A DNA stretch of 64,000 bases from Euleptes europaea (Eukaryota; Chordata; Lepidosauria; Squamata; Sphaerodactylidae), in assembly GCF_029931775.1 (NCBI RefSeq), contig NC_079332.1, positions 19,599,803 through 19,663,802 of the forward strand. Direction: 5' to 3'. Positions 55,401 through 64,000 of the stretch are shown piece by piece; within the stretch, counting starts at the first letter, position 1, and every line of letters begins with the position of its first letter. The notes below the pieces were generated by a model that did not search any database, had not been told where the DNA came from, and saw only the letters and a program-made list of their open reading frames with translations. The position numbers were made by a program, and so were the translations under genes.

Positions 55401-58400
55401 TGCCACTACCTCACATTCCTGTAAGTAGCCAGCGCCCCCTCTGGGGGCAGAGCTGTCGCTGGGTTGCACAGCGGGAGCTTTGCACGCAGAAGGTGCGCGG
55501 TGGCCAGCACCCAGAACATCACCAACACACTTATCCCATCCGAATATGTATAATAGTGTGCAGTAAGTTCAGGGATTATGTTTGGTAAGATGGAGGATCA
55601 CAACATATTTAAGTGCTAAAATAGTCTTAAAATATTGCAAGACTACCTGCTTGTCCTCTACTGCCTCCCCCCCCCCCCCATTTAAAGATAGACTCTGAAA
55701 TCCATTTTCCAGAATGTTTCCTCTCTCTGGAACACAAGTGCTTCCATGTAAGTACTGCAGCCATTCTAACAAGGCCTGAAGAAAGCCTCCCACTGGCTTT
55801 TCCCCCGATCTCAAGGCTGTAACCGTAACTAGTTTTTTTTGGGGGGGTGGTCAGTCTGATAGCCCTGTCCCACCCCCTGGTCATTTCCCGACCCTGGTTT
55901 CAAGGGTTTGTACGGAATGTAAATCTTCCCTGCGGTGGTGTGAGGTGTGCAGAGAATCTTGTGCTGCGAGGGGGGGGTGTGTCTTGGCAGGCTGCTCCTT
56001 ACTGTTTGGGTGGGCAAGGGTTTTTTTTTCTTTCTGAAACTGGTCTGGGGCATCCTGCTTTCTGTCACCCTGGATTCCTGCAGCCTGCTGCCCCCTCACT
56101 CTGGTGTTCCTGTCCTGTCCCTGTCACAAACTCTCAAGGAGTAGATTTTAAAGTCCTTCTGCGAAAAGCAGCTTTCACAGAGTTCTGCAGGACTCACTGA
56201 TGTTGTAAACCTGGATAAAGGCAAAATGGCTTTGCTAACCTGTCTGTGTTTCCCCTCAGCGTACATACCGAATGCCAAAGGATATCCACGTCGAACCACA
56301 GAAGTTTGCTGCAGAACTGATAAATCGGCTGGAGGAAGTCCTGAGGGACCGGGAAGCAGAGGCCAAACTGGAGGAGCGCCTGAAGCGCGTCAGAGCGGTG
56401 AGTGGGCCGCTGCTCCTGTCGGGTCCACAGTCGCCTGGCGAGATCCCTGCAGCGTGGGGCGGGCCCTGAAGCTACCAGGGGGGCTGTGTCTTCTGTGGAA
56501 CAAAGGTGCTTCTCTTCCTGGCCATTCCCAGGTGCTTCTCTGGATGAGTGTGAGGGCCGAGTTGTGGAAGGGACCCCCGCAACAGGAAGCATCTTCTCTC
56601 CCGCCCTCTGCCCTGCTGTGCTTTCAGGGACTCCTCCATCATGGGGCCAGGCAGGCTGGGGAAGGAGGCGGCTGCCCTTTGAGCTCTGGGCCACTTGGGG
56701 ACTTGGAGTGAACTGCGGCAGAAGGAAGACAGACAGCCCTGCAGAAGGGAGCTATTGCGGGTTCTCTCGGGAGGGGCATTCAGGCTCAGCGTGGACGGAG
56801 GACGCTCCCTGGGGCTGGTCCGTTCCACACGACAACCCCCCCCCCTCCCCGTGTTCACCGTGCCATGAGAGGGGGCCAGATTGGTTTCCGGGTGAGGGAG
56901 GGGCCAGGTGCAGCCCCAGAGCCCTCTGCTCCCTCCAGCGACTCCACCCTCTTTGCCTGGACCTCCCTTGCTGGGTGACCTCCTGTCACCCCTGCTCTCT
57001 TCCTCTAGATCCCCCCACCAGCACCCACTTACTCCCTGTCCCCTGGTTCTGCCTCTCTGTGCCGCACTGGAGCTGGTGAGCTCCTTGAGCCCGGGAGCTT
57101 GGCCACTTTTTGGCTTTGGCTCTGTAAGGCACCCTGGCCACCGGAGGTTCACCGAACAAAAGCGGAGCCCCTTCCTCTGAAGAAGGTGGGCCAGCCGGCA
57201 GTGGAAGGCGGCAGCCGCTGCTTTGCCTTGGGAACTTTGCTTCCTTCAGCCACTTCTCTGAAGGGCTGTCGGCATTTCATCAGAAGCGCAGGAGCCATTG
57301 ACTTGAGGGAGCTGGGGGAGGGGGGGATGGCAGACACTTCCTCAGCTCTGGGGAGGAAGGAGGGGCTGGGGAGGTGATCGGACGGGACAGAGGGCACCGG
57401 CCAGCAAGCCTGCCTGCCGGGTTTGTCGGCTGTGTGCTGCGGGCCTGACATGCCGGTGTTGTCTGACAGGAGGAAGAAGGCGATGATGCAAATGTCCCCA
57501 TGGGCCCCTCCCTCCTGAGCCACAAGCTGCCCCCCACGCAGCTCCTGCCCCACTTTGCCCCCCGCTATGCTGAGATGCAGCTGAGGGACGCTCACGAAGA
57601 GAACCCGGAGAGCATCCTTGATGAACACGTTCAGCGCGTCATGAAGACGCCCGGCTGCCAGTCGCCAGGCCCTGGCCGCCACTCCCCCAAGCCCCGCTCG
57701 CCTGACAGCGGGTTGGCCGGGAAGCTGCTGCACGGTGTGGCAGGGACAGTCCCGCCAGGGCACAGCAAGCACGCGGCCAAGGGCGGGCTGAAGCTGGATG
57801 CCGCCAACCTCCACCACCACAAGCACGTTTACCACCACCTCGTCCACCACCACGGCGCCCTCAAGCCCAAAGAGCCGCCGGAGCTGGAAGCCAGCCAGCG
57901 GGTGCAGGGCAGCTTTGCCTGGAACGTGGACGCTCACAGCTATGCAACAAAAGGGCGGGCCTACGGAGAAGGCGTCGGCATGGCCCCCACGCCTGTGGAT
58001 TCCTTGGGCCACAGGTGAGCATGGGACAGGTGGAGTCCCTGGCGAGGGTGACCCGGGAGGGCCGGAGGAGGAGGCAGCAGGGCGCTGGGCTGCCGTTTGG
58101 AGCCTCTGCCCTTGTTCTGACTCGTCTGGGAGTGGAGGTGGTGAGATGCCCCTTAGGTTGGCAGCCAGGTATTTTCTGTCACTGATGATGGCGGCCAAAG
58201 AAAGACGCTTTAGGTGGTGGGGGGCTCCATGTCTCGGTGAGTCAGATGCAGGTTTTGTGGTATCCAGGAAAGAGGGGCCAGGCACCAGGAGGGTCTTTAG
58301 TTTGGGAAAAAAAGGACCTTGGGAGGAGGGGGATTGATGGAAAATTATAAAATGAACCATGGGTGTGTGTGTGTGTGAATTGAGATACATTTTTCTTTCT

Positions 58401-61400
58401 GTTGTAACTCCTGGACTTGTGTGACTAAATTGCCATCCAGTTATACCGTCAATGTATGGCAGAGTCCCTCGGATGAACAGGGGTGGTTTGCCATTGCCTG
58501 CCTCTGCGTAGCAACCCTGGACTTCCTCGGTGGTCTCCCATCCAAGTACTAACCAGGCCTGACCCTTATTAGCATCCGTAGCCTGGGCGGGCAGTGCAGA
58601 GAAGAGAGAGTTCATTTTTCACAATGCAGGTTGGAGTTACAGAATTGTGTAAGTTTGTAATGTGTTGTGGTGTAGCGGTTAAGAGCGGCGGACTCTAATC
58701 TGGCGAACCAGGTTTGATTCCCCACCCCCACCCACCCCACACAAAGCCTGCTGGGTGACCTTGGGCCAGTCACAGTTCTCTCCGAACTCTCTCAGCCCCA
58801 CCTACCTCACAAGATGTTTGTTGTGGGGAGGGGAAGGGAAGGAGATTATAAGCTGCTTTGAGACTCCTTAAAGGTAGAGAAAAGCGAGGTACAAAAACCA
58901 ACTCTTCTTCAAACAGAACTAGGCATCCACATTGGCCTTTCTGGCTACAGTGAACTTTTGTGCTCCGAGGTAGGGAAGCTGAGGGCAACGGTGGGATGCT
59001 GTGGCCTTCATGCCCTGAGTGGGAAATCCTGAGAGCATCTGGCTGGCCGCTGTGGAAACCAGGGTGGGGGTCCGGCAGTGGTCCAGCAGGAATGCCCAGT
59101 GGGCCTTAGCAGAATGGGGCAGAGTCCACCCAGCTGCCGCCCCACAGGCTGAGCTCTCGTGCCAGATCACTCCGCTCAGGGCTTGGCTCTGAAATGAGTG
59201 GCTCATTTCTTTGCCTGCTGCTGCTTCCTCCTCCTTCCAGTGGGAAAGCCAGCCTGCTCTCAAAAAGAAACACCAAGAAGCTGGAGGCGGGGAAGAGTGA
59301 GGCTGCCGGCTACGACATGTCCGGGTCTCCGGAGGACGTCGAGAAGAACCACAAGATCATGCAGTGGATCATTGAAGGCGAGAAGGAGATTAGCAGGCAC
59401 AAGAAGACGACTCATGGGTAAGGGTGGGGGAGGGAAAGGCAGCTGTGGGGATCCACGAGCAAAGCCATGGACGGGCAAGACGCAGCCGGGGCGTTGGGGG
59501 ACGGGAAGCCCTTGAGCTGTCAGCCTGCCTTTCTGGCCCCTGGGGGACAGGCTGCTCTCTGCGGGAGGGGGCCGGGGCGGCAGACTCTGAGGTTTGCAGG
59601 TTCCTCGGCCTGCCTTCTCTGCTCTCCCCGCTCCCGGCTCCAGCACATCAAGCTCAGCCTCTTTGTCTGCAAGCTACAATTTTAGGTGCTTCTTTAGCAA
59701 ATGTTAATGCCACCTCTCCAAGAAACCTCCTCCACACAGCTGACAAAATCAAAGCAATGTATTAAAAGTTATTAATTAAAATCCATCCATAAAAACCAGC
59801 ATTACAGACCCAGTCACAGCATAAAACTGGATTTGGGGAAGAGTGAGGTGCCGCTTAGAATGACAGGTTCAGACTGAAAGCACGCTCGGTTGGGTTAGAA
59901 GGCCCCTCAACTAAAAGCCTGGGTGAACAGAACTGTTTTGGCCTGGCACCTCAAAGAGGGCAGCGTCAGTGCTGGGCGTGCTTCAAGGGGAGGGGCATTC
60001 CACAGGCCAGGAGCCACTATGAAGAAGCCACCTGCCTCCCCTCTGAAGGTGGAGGCCCCTGAGAGCCAGCTTTGCGAGGCAGATCTGGACAGCTGGGCGG
60101 GGAGTGCTCCCCAGGAGAGGGCCCCCGCCCGCCCTCCCACCTGCCTGGGCCCAGGTCCTCCGCTTCAGCCCCCATGCTGTGTTGGGGGAGAGGAGCTTTC
60201 CCGCGCCTATTGACCGTGCTTCTTTTGGTTCCCCTCCAGGTCTTTGGCTGCCAAGAAGCCACTGATGCATGAGGTACCCCGCCCTGCCTCCGTCGAGCGC
60301 CCCGTGGCCGTGCACCCGTGGGTCAGCACCCAGCTTCGCAACATCGTGCAGCCATCGCACCCCTTCGTCCAGGACCCGACCATGCCCCCCAACCCGGCCC
60401 CCAACCCGCTGACCCAGCTGGAGGAAGCCCGCCGGCGGCTGGAAGAGGAGGAGAAGCGGGTCGGCAAGGCGGCCGCCAAGCAGCGGTGAGGGCAGCGGGG
60501 GGGGGGGCTGGGCCAACTGGGAGCCTGGGTGGGTGGGGGGTGCAGTCGCTTCCCCCCCTTGTGACTCAGAGGGAGGCTCTGCTGGGGGAACTGAGGCACT
60601 GACTCGGACTGTCTCTGGCACGGCCGCAGAGGAACACCGGTCACCCTCTCTCGGGGCCAGGTTTGGCAGGACCCTGAGTAGTTGTGGGGGCGGGAATCGG
60701 CTGTCCTCGGGGCTGGGTGTTTTCATCTCTGGGCTCGGTGGCACTTTTCCGCGACTGGAGCAGGGGCTCTCTGCCATTTGTGGTGGTCGGTCAGGAAGGG
60801 TGGGGCCAAGGGCCCTGCAGCCCGGAAGGGTCTGGGCAGAGCATGGTGAGGCCTTTGGGGCCTCCGAGAGTTGGGGAGCCGGGGGGCTTGTGCTCAGTGG
60901 GCCCCACGGGGAAGAAGAAAGGCATTGAGCTGCTTGTGCGTAGCTCCGGGTCCCTCAAGAGGATGCGACAGGGAGCTGTGGGGGGCCCAGAGCATCGCTT
61001 GACTCGCTGTGCTGGCCCGCTGGGTTTTGTGTGGCAGCTGCGGGGCAAGGCTTAGAATGATAGAATCATAGAGTTGGAAGGGACCACCAGGGCCATCAAG
61101 TCCAACCCCCTGCACAATGCAGGAAATTCACAGCTATCTCCCCCCTCCACACCCCTAGTGACCTGCTTCTGGCAGGTTGATTCCCCCCACCCCATCCCCC
61201 AGGGGAAATCTTTTGAGAGCCGGTCGATCAGGCCGTTGGGGTTGGCTGTTGCTTTCCGCTTCCCTGAGGCGCTTGGTTAGGGCTGGTGTGGCCTGTGGCC
61301 CCTGGCTGCTTGAGGGGCTTCAGCTTAGGCCAGCCAAGAGCAGTGGAACAACCAGCGGGAGCTTCTGAGTCTTCAGGAATGGTTGTGCTTGCAGCCGCCC

Positions 61401-62465
61401 CCTCCTCCTGCAAAGGGCAGGGCTGTGGCTCAGGGGTCAGGCACCTGCTGGCCATGCAAAAGGTCCCCAGTTCAATCCCCAGCAGCATCTCCAGGCGAAA
61501 GGCGGAGTCGGGGGGGGGGGTGCCAGAGCACTGCCTGGCAGAGGACCTTGACAGGGCCCGTGGCCTGACTCGGTAGAAGGCAGCTTTGGGGGTGCGTGCA
61601 TGCATGCGCGCATATGTGTGCACATTCCACAGGCTCGCTTGCAGTTGCTGGGGAGACAGCTGCACTGTGTATTGCTGGTTACCATTCTGGGAATCGCCTG
61701 GGCCAAGGGAAGCCCCGGCACCTGCCTGGGGAGGGCTCAGCAAAGGTGCTGCTCCCCTCCTGTCCTTGGGAAGGGCATCGGGCAGAGCAGTGCTTCGGGA
61801 GATGGACTTTGCTGCCCCTTCTGGGCCAGCCCTGGTCACCTCTCTTCCTCGGTCTGCCCCGCCCTAGCCTGTGGAGGGCAGGGCAGGGCGGCCGTCTCAA
61901 CCATGTGGCATCTTGCGCTATGGCTTTCCCCACTCACGTGATGTGACGCACCTCTTCCGTAGTCATTGTGTGTGAGCAGAGGCACCACTTTGGCTTTCTC
62001 CTGTGGTTGGTGGGCAGCCAGAATCTGCCAGGAGTGCAGGGCTGTTTGTGGAGTGTCTGAGTGGCCTTCAAGGAGAGAGGCCAAAAGCCCCGGCCAGACT
62101 CAGCAGGAGGGGAAGTTTTCTCTGGGACTTTGCGTCTCTTTCCGAGCATGGATCCTTCTCTGGGGGAGAGAAGAATACTTTGAAGCCAGGCATGTGTGTG
62201 TGGGGGGTGTGTGTGTGTGTGTCTTTAGTAGTTTGGGGTCACAGCAGCTGGGGGGGGAGGTGCCCTGTGGGGCTCGAGATCTCTTGCCTCGCCAGTGTGC
62301 ACTCGTAGGGCTGGCGAGAGGGGCCCAGCGTGTCTAATGTCTGAGGTTGTTCTTCAGGTATGTGCAAGAGGTTATCCAGCGTGGTCGCTCCTCTGTCAGG
62401 CCAGCTTGTATGCCAGTGCGGAACGTGGTACCCGCCGTCTCCGACCTGGATCTCTCCGAGTCCGA
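37472..62465 (+). CDS. AXIN1: Axin-1, Wnt-pathway scaffold; partial, DIX exons beyond the right edge
   Basis: Cytoplasmic scaffold that gathers APC, GSK3, CK1 and beta-catenin so that beta-catenin is phosphorylated and destroyed (established family role). Coding exons: 37472-38352, 50554-50694, 55324-55420, 56260-56397, 57470-58014, 59241-59417, 60240-60485, 62358-62465. All join in phase and give 777 complete codons. Seen in order: the tankyrase-binding motif [10 protein letters not shown] (residues 22-31); the RGS domain that binds APC (about 88-211, [20 protein letters not shown]); the GSK3-binding helix [17 protein letters not shown] (384-400); the beta-catenin-binding helix [18 protein letters not shown] (464-481); a histidine cluster ([14 protein letters not shown]); [14 protein letters not shown]; and a coiled [15 protein letters not shown] stretch. 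The last exon is 36 codons long and begins [10 protein letters not shown], matching the cassette exon skipped in a human isoform. The start is the conserved MN....GFPLDLG. No lesion is seen. Confidence 0.96.
38850..39704. mobile_element. Non-autonomous hAT DNA transposon
   Basis: The ends caggggtgttgaactcc and (reverse complement) caggggtgtcagagatgtgg are imperfect inverted repeats. They are bounded by a perfect 8-bp target duplication, CTTTATCC (38842-38849 and 39705-39712), diagnostic of hAT. It encodes no transposase. Its interior includes AT-rich DNA and a long GA-rich microsatellite (39320-39510). It lies in AXIN1 intron 2. Confidence 0.88.
39765..41105. mobile_element. Second non-autonomous hAT transposon with a GC-rich interior
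   Basis: The left end cagtggtcggcaaactcatt and right end ttttgcgacccgtg form imperfect inverted repeats flanked by a perfect 8-bp duplication, TCCTAAGG (39757-39764 and 41106-41113). The left half is AT-rich. A GA-rich microsatellite (40240-40390) follows. The right half (about 40400-41060) is CpG-rich and open in some frames. No transposase is seen. It sits 60 bp from the previous hAT copy. Confidence 0.88.
41305..43035 (-). mobile_element. CR1 LINE, 5'-truncated, reverse transcriptase remnant
   Basis: The plus strand opens with atcatcgaatcataggtggc and ccatctagtccaaccccctg, the reverse of a CR1 tail. Minus-strand frames then give the C-terminal RT region ([40 protein letters not shown]) and [18 protein letters not shown] with FAYDTKLGG, in which the catalytic FADD has become FAYD. 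The frame is broken. It is a subfamily related to the fragment at 312-868. Confidence 0.9.
43040..44145. other. AT-richer intron DNA with retroposon tail scraps
   Basis: Two short pieces look like retroposon tails: gccaagaggcgggatataac with taaaataaataaaat near 43268-43310, and atttatttattttaaaaaaa with ccacctttcc near 43780-43815. Otherwise nothing is recognised. Confidence 0.4.
44160..44372. mobile_element. Fold-back insertion of Penelope-type terminal repeats with 14-bp target duplication
   Basis: Two 87-bp arms (44189-44275 and 44286-44372) are reverse complements with about one mismatch, separated by 10 bp (tgttactcct). A further 29 bp at the left (44160-44188) has no partner on the right. 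The whole is bounded by a perfect 14-bp direct repeat, CTAATAAAAACTGT (44146-44159 and 44373-44386). This marks it as one insertion event rather than two. Arm sequence matches the terminus of the Penelope-like element at 22.4 kb. Confidence 0.85.
44282..44324 (+). ncRNA. Hammerhead-ribozyme-like motif, best copy
   Basis: The order is TCCT, CTGAAGA, stem II, GAAAC, GTC, AGGA. TCCT and AGGA can pair as stem I. GCC/GGC plus GC/GC can form stem II. AC/GT leaves a two-base-pair stem III with no loop, as in minimal hammerheads thought to act as dimers. One extra U precedes stem II, which departs from the consensus. The mirror copy in the left arm lacks the stem I pairing. Confidence 0.5.
44601..44864 (+). 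CDS. Unrecognised 87-codon open frame in AXIN1 intron 2
   Basis: The ATG lies in strong context (A at -3, G at +4: taaaATGGCA). The frame starts [20 protein letters not shown] and is rich in Trp, Tyr and Cys ([16 protein letters not shown]), ending VTQMEN. It lies in AT-richer DNA unlike the surrounding repeats, just right of the fold-back insertion. The sequence resembles no family I can name. It might be a remnant of a virus-like or other mobile element, or chance. No splice sites or poly(A) signal clearly go with it. Confidence 0.2.
   Translation: MADQWYLSPDQLSKWYNTMRNYWFCGCGIAPVPYVMGVLAGCEILDNYCPSQAKKNIWTSGVLYVEAGSYLKCNVVIWRQMVTQMEN
45393..48700 (-). mobile_element. Nearly full-length CR1 LINE with ORF1 esterase segment and ORF2
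   Basis: On the minus strand the order is an ORF1 piece (48651-48421) with the SGNH-esterase-like [20 protein letters not shown], then the endonuclease (47760-47212: [24 protein letters not shown]-type [26 protein letters not shown]). Next comes the linker to reverse transcriptase (47212-46910) and RT itself (46605-45915: [49 protein letters not shown]). The standard CR1 tail ends at 45393. Long segments are open but several frameshifts and stops separate them, so the copy is inactive. It is the most complete CR1 here and is antisense to AXIN1 within intron 2. Confidence 0.92.
48800..49430. other. AXIN1 intron 2 DNA, nothing recognised
   Basis: No exon or repeat family is recognised here. 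A SINE-like scrap follows at 49438-49560 (atcctcacaatagccctgcg; gaattcgaaccaggacag). Confidence 0.4.
49716..50032 (-). repeat. CR1 LINE 3' end
   Basis: Starts agaatcatagggttggaagg and continues through acaatgcaggaaattcacaa to ttcctaatgtctagatgg, the reverse of the CR1 tail. It ends about 520 bp before AXIN1 coding exon 2. Confidence 0.9.
50270..50425 (+). repeat. tRNA-derived SINE (family B)
   Basis: The head gtgagcttagcaggcaaaca and B-box-like ggctcaatccctggcatcgc precede the body (gttgggaaagacctttctgt; gagagccaccgctggtcaga). It lies just left of an AXIN1 exon. Confidence 0.75.
51181..51210. repeat. (TTGA)n microsatellite
   Basis: Seven tetranucleotide units after the string aataaagaa, probably the tail of an old retroposon. 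Confidence 0.85.
51241..51551 (+). repeat. LTR copy, plus orientation
   Basis: From tctctgccgagacagccaga to ttactacagggacaa, with an AATAAA near 51485. It is homologous in reverse complement to 54527-54857 and is missing the first about 15 bases. Confidence 0.88.
54527..54857 (-). repeat. LTR copy, minus orientation
   Basis: On the minus strand it starts TGTCAGGCCTG and ends GTGCTTACA. It is followed by TTTTGGCACGAATCCC, which may be the primer-site region. It is the expected upstream LTR for the minus-strand interior. Confidence 0.88.
55425..56255. other. AXIN1 intron, nothing recognised
   Basis: Intron between the exons at 55324-55420 and 56260-56397. I see homopolymer runs only, no repeat family or RNA gene. 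Confidence 0.5.
56400..57465. other. AXIN1 intron, nothing recognised
   Basis: Unique-looking GC-rich intron DNA with no named repeat. The long minus-strand open frame starting here is a shadow of the next exon and its flanks. Confidence 0.5.
58433..58585 (-). repeat. SINE with 5S rRNA-like head
   Basis: The plus strand reads cctcggtggtctcccatcca, agtactaacc, then aggcctgacc, the reverse of the 5S TTAGTACTTGGATGGGAGACC region. It is preceded by the shared body (ggtttgccattgcctgcctc). Second copy of the family at 27052-27240. Confidence 0.75.
58660..58911 (+). repeat. tRNA-derived SINE (family A)
   Basis: The head tgttgtggtgtagcggttaa, B-box-like ggtttgattccccacc, body gctgggtgaccttgggccag and an (TTC) end match the copies at 30742 and 35067. 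It lies about 330 bp before an AXIN1 exon. Confidence 0.85.
59690..60080. repeat. Interspersed repeat of unresolved family
   Basis: Text such as aactaaaagcctgggtgaac, ttttggcctggcacctcaaa and ggggcattccacaggccagg resembles a dispersed reptile retroposon body I have seen in many loci, with an A/T-rich end (attaaaatccatccataaaa). The class is not resolved and the borders are approximate. Confidence 0.45.
61053..61170 (-). repeat. CR1 LINE 3' tip
   Basis: From agaatgatagaatcatagag through ttggaagggaccaccagggc and acaatgcaggaaattcacag to cacccctagtgacc, the reverse of a CR1 tail only about 0.1 kb long. Confidence 0.85.
61416..61585 (+). repeat. tRNA-derived SINE (family B)
   Basis: The head gcagggctgtggctcagggg and B-box-like ggtccccagttcaatcccca precede a body ending in cctgactcggtagaaggcag. 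Same family as at 10365-10546 on the other strand. Confidence 0.8.
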
Positions 62466-64000
62466 GTATGTGCCGCTGCTCTTCGCGTCTTCTCTCCCCC
62501 CGTAGCCTCTAGACTCCCACCCCTCTCTTGTTTGCTGGGGGCCATCTGAGTCTCCTTGCTGAGGGTAGTCTGGCCTTTGGGCAGCGGTGTCGGAGAAGGG
62601 GCTGGCTAGCCTCCCCCCTTCCCGGCCAGCCTGCCTGCCGCCTGGGATTCCTCTTTGGGACTAGCCCAGCAGCAAGACCCTTCAAAGGACTTTCCGCTTG
62701 CTTCTGGTGCTGTTTGTTCCCAGTGGTGGTCTGGAGTCTGGCTTGGCTACTGGAGGGGGGTGACTTAGAGGCCTGGCAGCTGCTGCACGCCTGGCAAGCA
62801 GAGCTTTGGGGCGCCCCCGGCCCCCACCTCCAGCCAGGCCTCGTACGTTTCTGGTTCTGGAAGTCCACCAGCCCTCCTGCCTCCCCTCCCTCTGGTGCTT
62901 ATGGCTGGTCATGTTGTGTGGTGGGACGTTTCGTGGGTCCGGTGGGGGGGACTTTTGGGAAATCTCTGCTGGTTGTCTGTGCAGGTTGGTGGGTTCTAGC
63001 CGAGAGCCTTGTCTGTCCCAGAGCCCTCCTGGAACTTGTGTGGGGCGGGTGGCCCCGTGCACGGCTCAGCCCTGCCTGGGGCAGGAGGGAGGAACGGGCC
63101 ACACACACAGGTCAGTCGAGAGCGCCAGAGCGGTGCTGCTCCCCTGGAGTTCCAGGGAAGCCCTGTGCTGGGCAGGGTCTTCTCAGAGCACCGCCTGCCC
63201 AGCATATGCATGGCCGTGTCTTCGGGGAGGGGGGAGGGGGCGCAAGGCTCGCTCAGGGCCAGAGCCCAGCTCTCCGGTGGTCTTGGTGTGCCTCCCTGAA
63301 GGTGGCTCCTCACTGGGGGCTGGCGAGGGCTCCTGGTGACCCTGGGGCAGACCAGGGAGGTGTCAGGAGGGGGTGTGCCTTCAGAGAACAGATGGGGCAG
63401 CCCCCTCCTGCTTGGGCCCAGCCAGGAAGACACCTCCCCTCCAGCTGCCAACACTACCCCCCCCCCCCCCAGCTATTGCATGCTGAGGCACAGGAGGGCT
63501 CGGGGAGCTGGAGCTGGGGGTGGGAACAGTGTTCAGAGTCACCCTCTCGGGCGCACCCAGCCTGCAGACGGGAACGCCACAGTCCGTCGCCCCCTGCGCG
63601 CATCTCTGAACTGGGCTCCACAGCGCCAGGTGTTCAGGGTGGCCGTGAAAGCCCCCTTGAAACCAGAGCCAAACTCTGCAGTGGGGCTCTGACGAGCACC
63701 CCACACACACACACTGCTCTCCTCCGCCTTGAGGTCTTCCGTTGTTTGGTCATCCAGAGGAGGGGCCGGAGTGGCTTCTCTCCTCCAGAAGAGCCCCTTC
63801 TGAGACACTCTTGTAGGGTCTGTAGGCCTTTGCCCAGGCTTGCTTCTGAGGGCCTGGGAGTCCCGTCCCCCCCCCCCACCGACATTTGCTTTGGAAGCCT
63901 CTTCTCCCTTCAGCGGTGTTTGCTGAGGCTGCCGGGGGGGGGGGGGGGGAGAGCTGCCCTTTGTCTGCCGGGGAGCTGATCCCCTTCCTTGCCCATGGAA
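62466..64000. other. AXIN1 intron to the right edge, nothing recognised
   Basis: GC-rich intron sequence after the 36-codon exon. I looked for the start of the DIX-encoding exons and did not find them. A 483-codon open frame runs through it but has no coding character. Confidence 0.5.

Noticed and set aside
57149-58615. 488-codon minus-strand open frame
   Set aside because: It is antisense to an AXIN1 coding exon in GC-rich DNA, shows no domain and matches the shadow-frame pattern.
62528-63979. 483-codon plus-strand open frame in the last AXIN1 intron
   Set aside because: High GC lowers stop frequency. The peptide is low-complexity and Gly/Pro/Arg-rich, with no motif and no splice support.

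Overview
This window is vertebrate nuclear DNA, most likely from a squamate reptile. It is packed with CR1 LINEs, two families of tRNA-derived SINEs, SINEs with a 5S rRNA-like head (resembling 5S-Sauria), Penelope-like termini, hAT elements and a Ty3-type LTR element. That mix fits lizards, and the SINE types hint at a gecko-like animal, but this last point is inference.

Three host genes lie on the + strand in the order PGAP6 (TMEM8A), MRPL28, AXIN1. This is the same gene neighbourhood as human 16p13.3. PGAP6 is complete (13 coding exons, 9516-17711, 768 codons before the stop). MRPL28 is complete (5 exons, 23491-25225, 262 codons). AXIN1 is partial: its first coding exon starts at 37472 and the last exon inside the window ends at 62465, so the exons encoding the C-terminal DIX domain lie beyond the right edge. 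A possible single exon of an unidentified minus-strand gene sits at 158-271. The three genes are unrelated in job: a GPI-cleaving membrane phospholipase, a mitoribosomal protein, and the scaffold of the beta-catenin destruction complex.

Layout. 0-1.2 kb: candidate minus-strand exon and a CR1 tail. 1.2-8.65 kb: a young LTR element with 443-bp LTRs, almost empty of recognisable coding sequence. 9.1-19.2 kb: PGAP6 with a CpG-rich promoter holding a CRE. 19.4-22.0 kb: two CR1 copies meeting tail to tail. 22.4-23.06 kb: a Penelope-like 3' end just upstream of MRPL28. 23.1-25.4 kb: MRPL28. 25.4-35.6 kb: intergenic DNA with SINEs, a CR1 and a long unexplained open frame. 35.6-36.7 kb: CpG island and probable noncoding first exon of AXIN1. 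The 12-kb AXIN1 intron 2 (38.35-50.55 kb) holds two hAT elements lying 60 bp apart, two CR1 copies (one nearly full length with an ORF1 esterase segment) and a fold-back Penelope-type insertion. The next intron (50.7-55.3 kb) holds a broken Ty3-type element with terminal repeats facing opposite ways.

No CRISPR array, operon or bacterial-style system is present. The most interesting signals are mobile-element structures: the fold-back insertion with a perfect 14-bp target duplication and hammerhead-like ribozyme motifs, the inverted LTRs, the young LTR element without clear genes, and two unexplained open frames (30843-31676 and 44601-44864).
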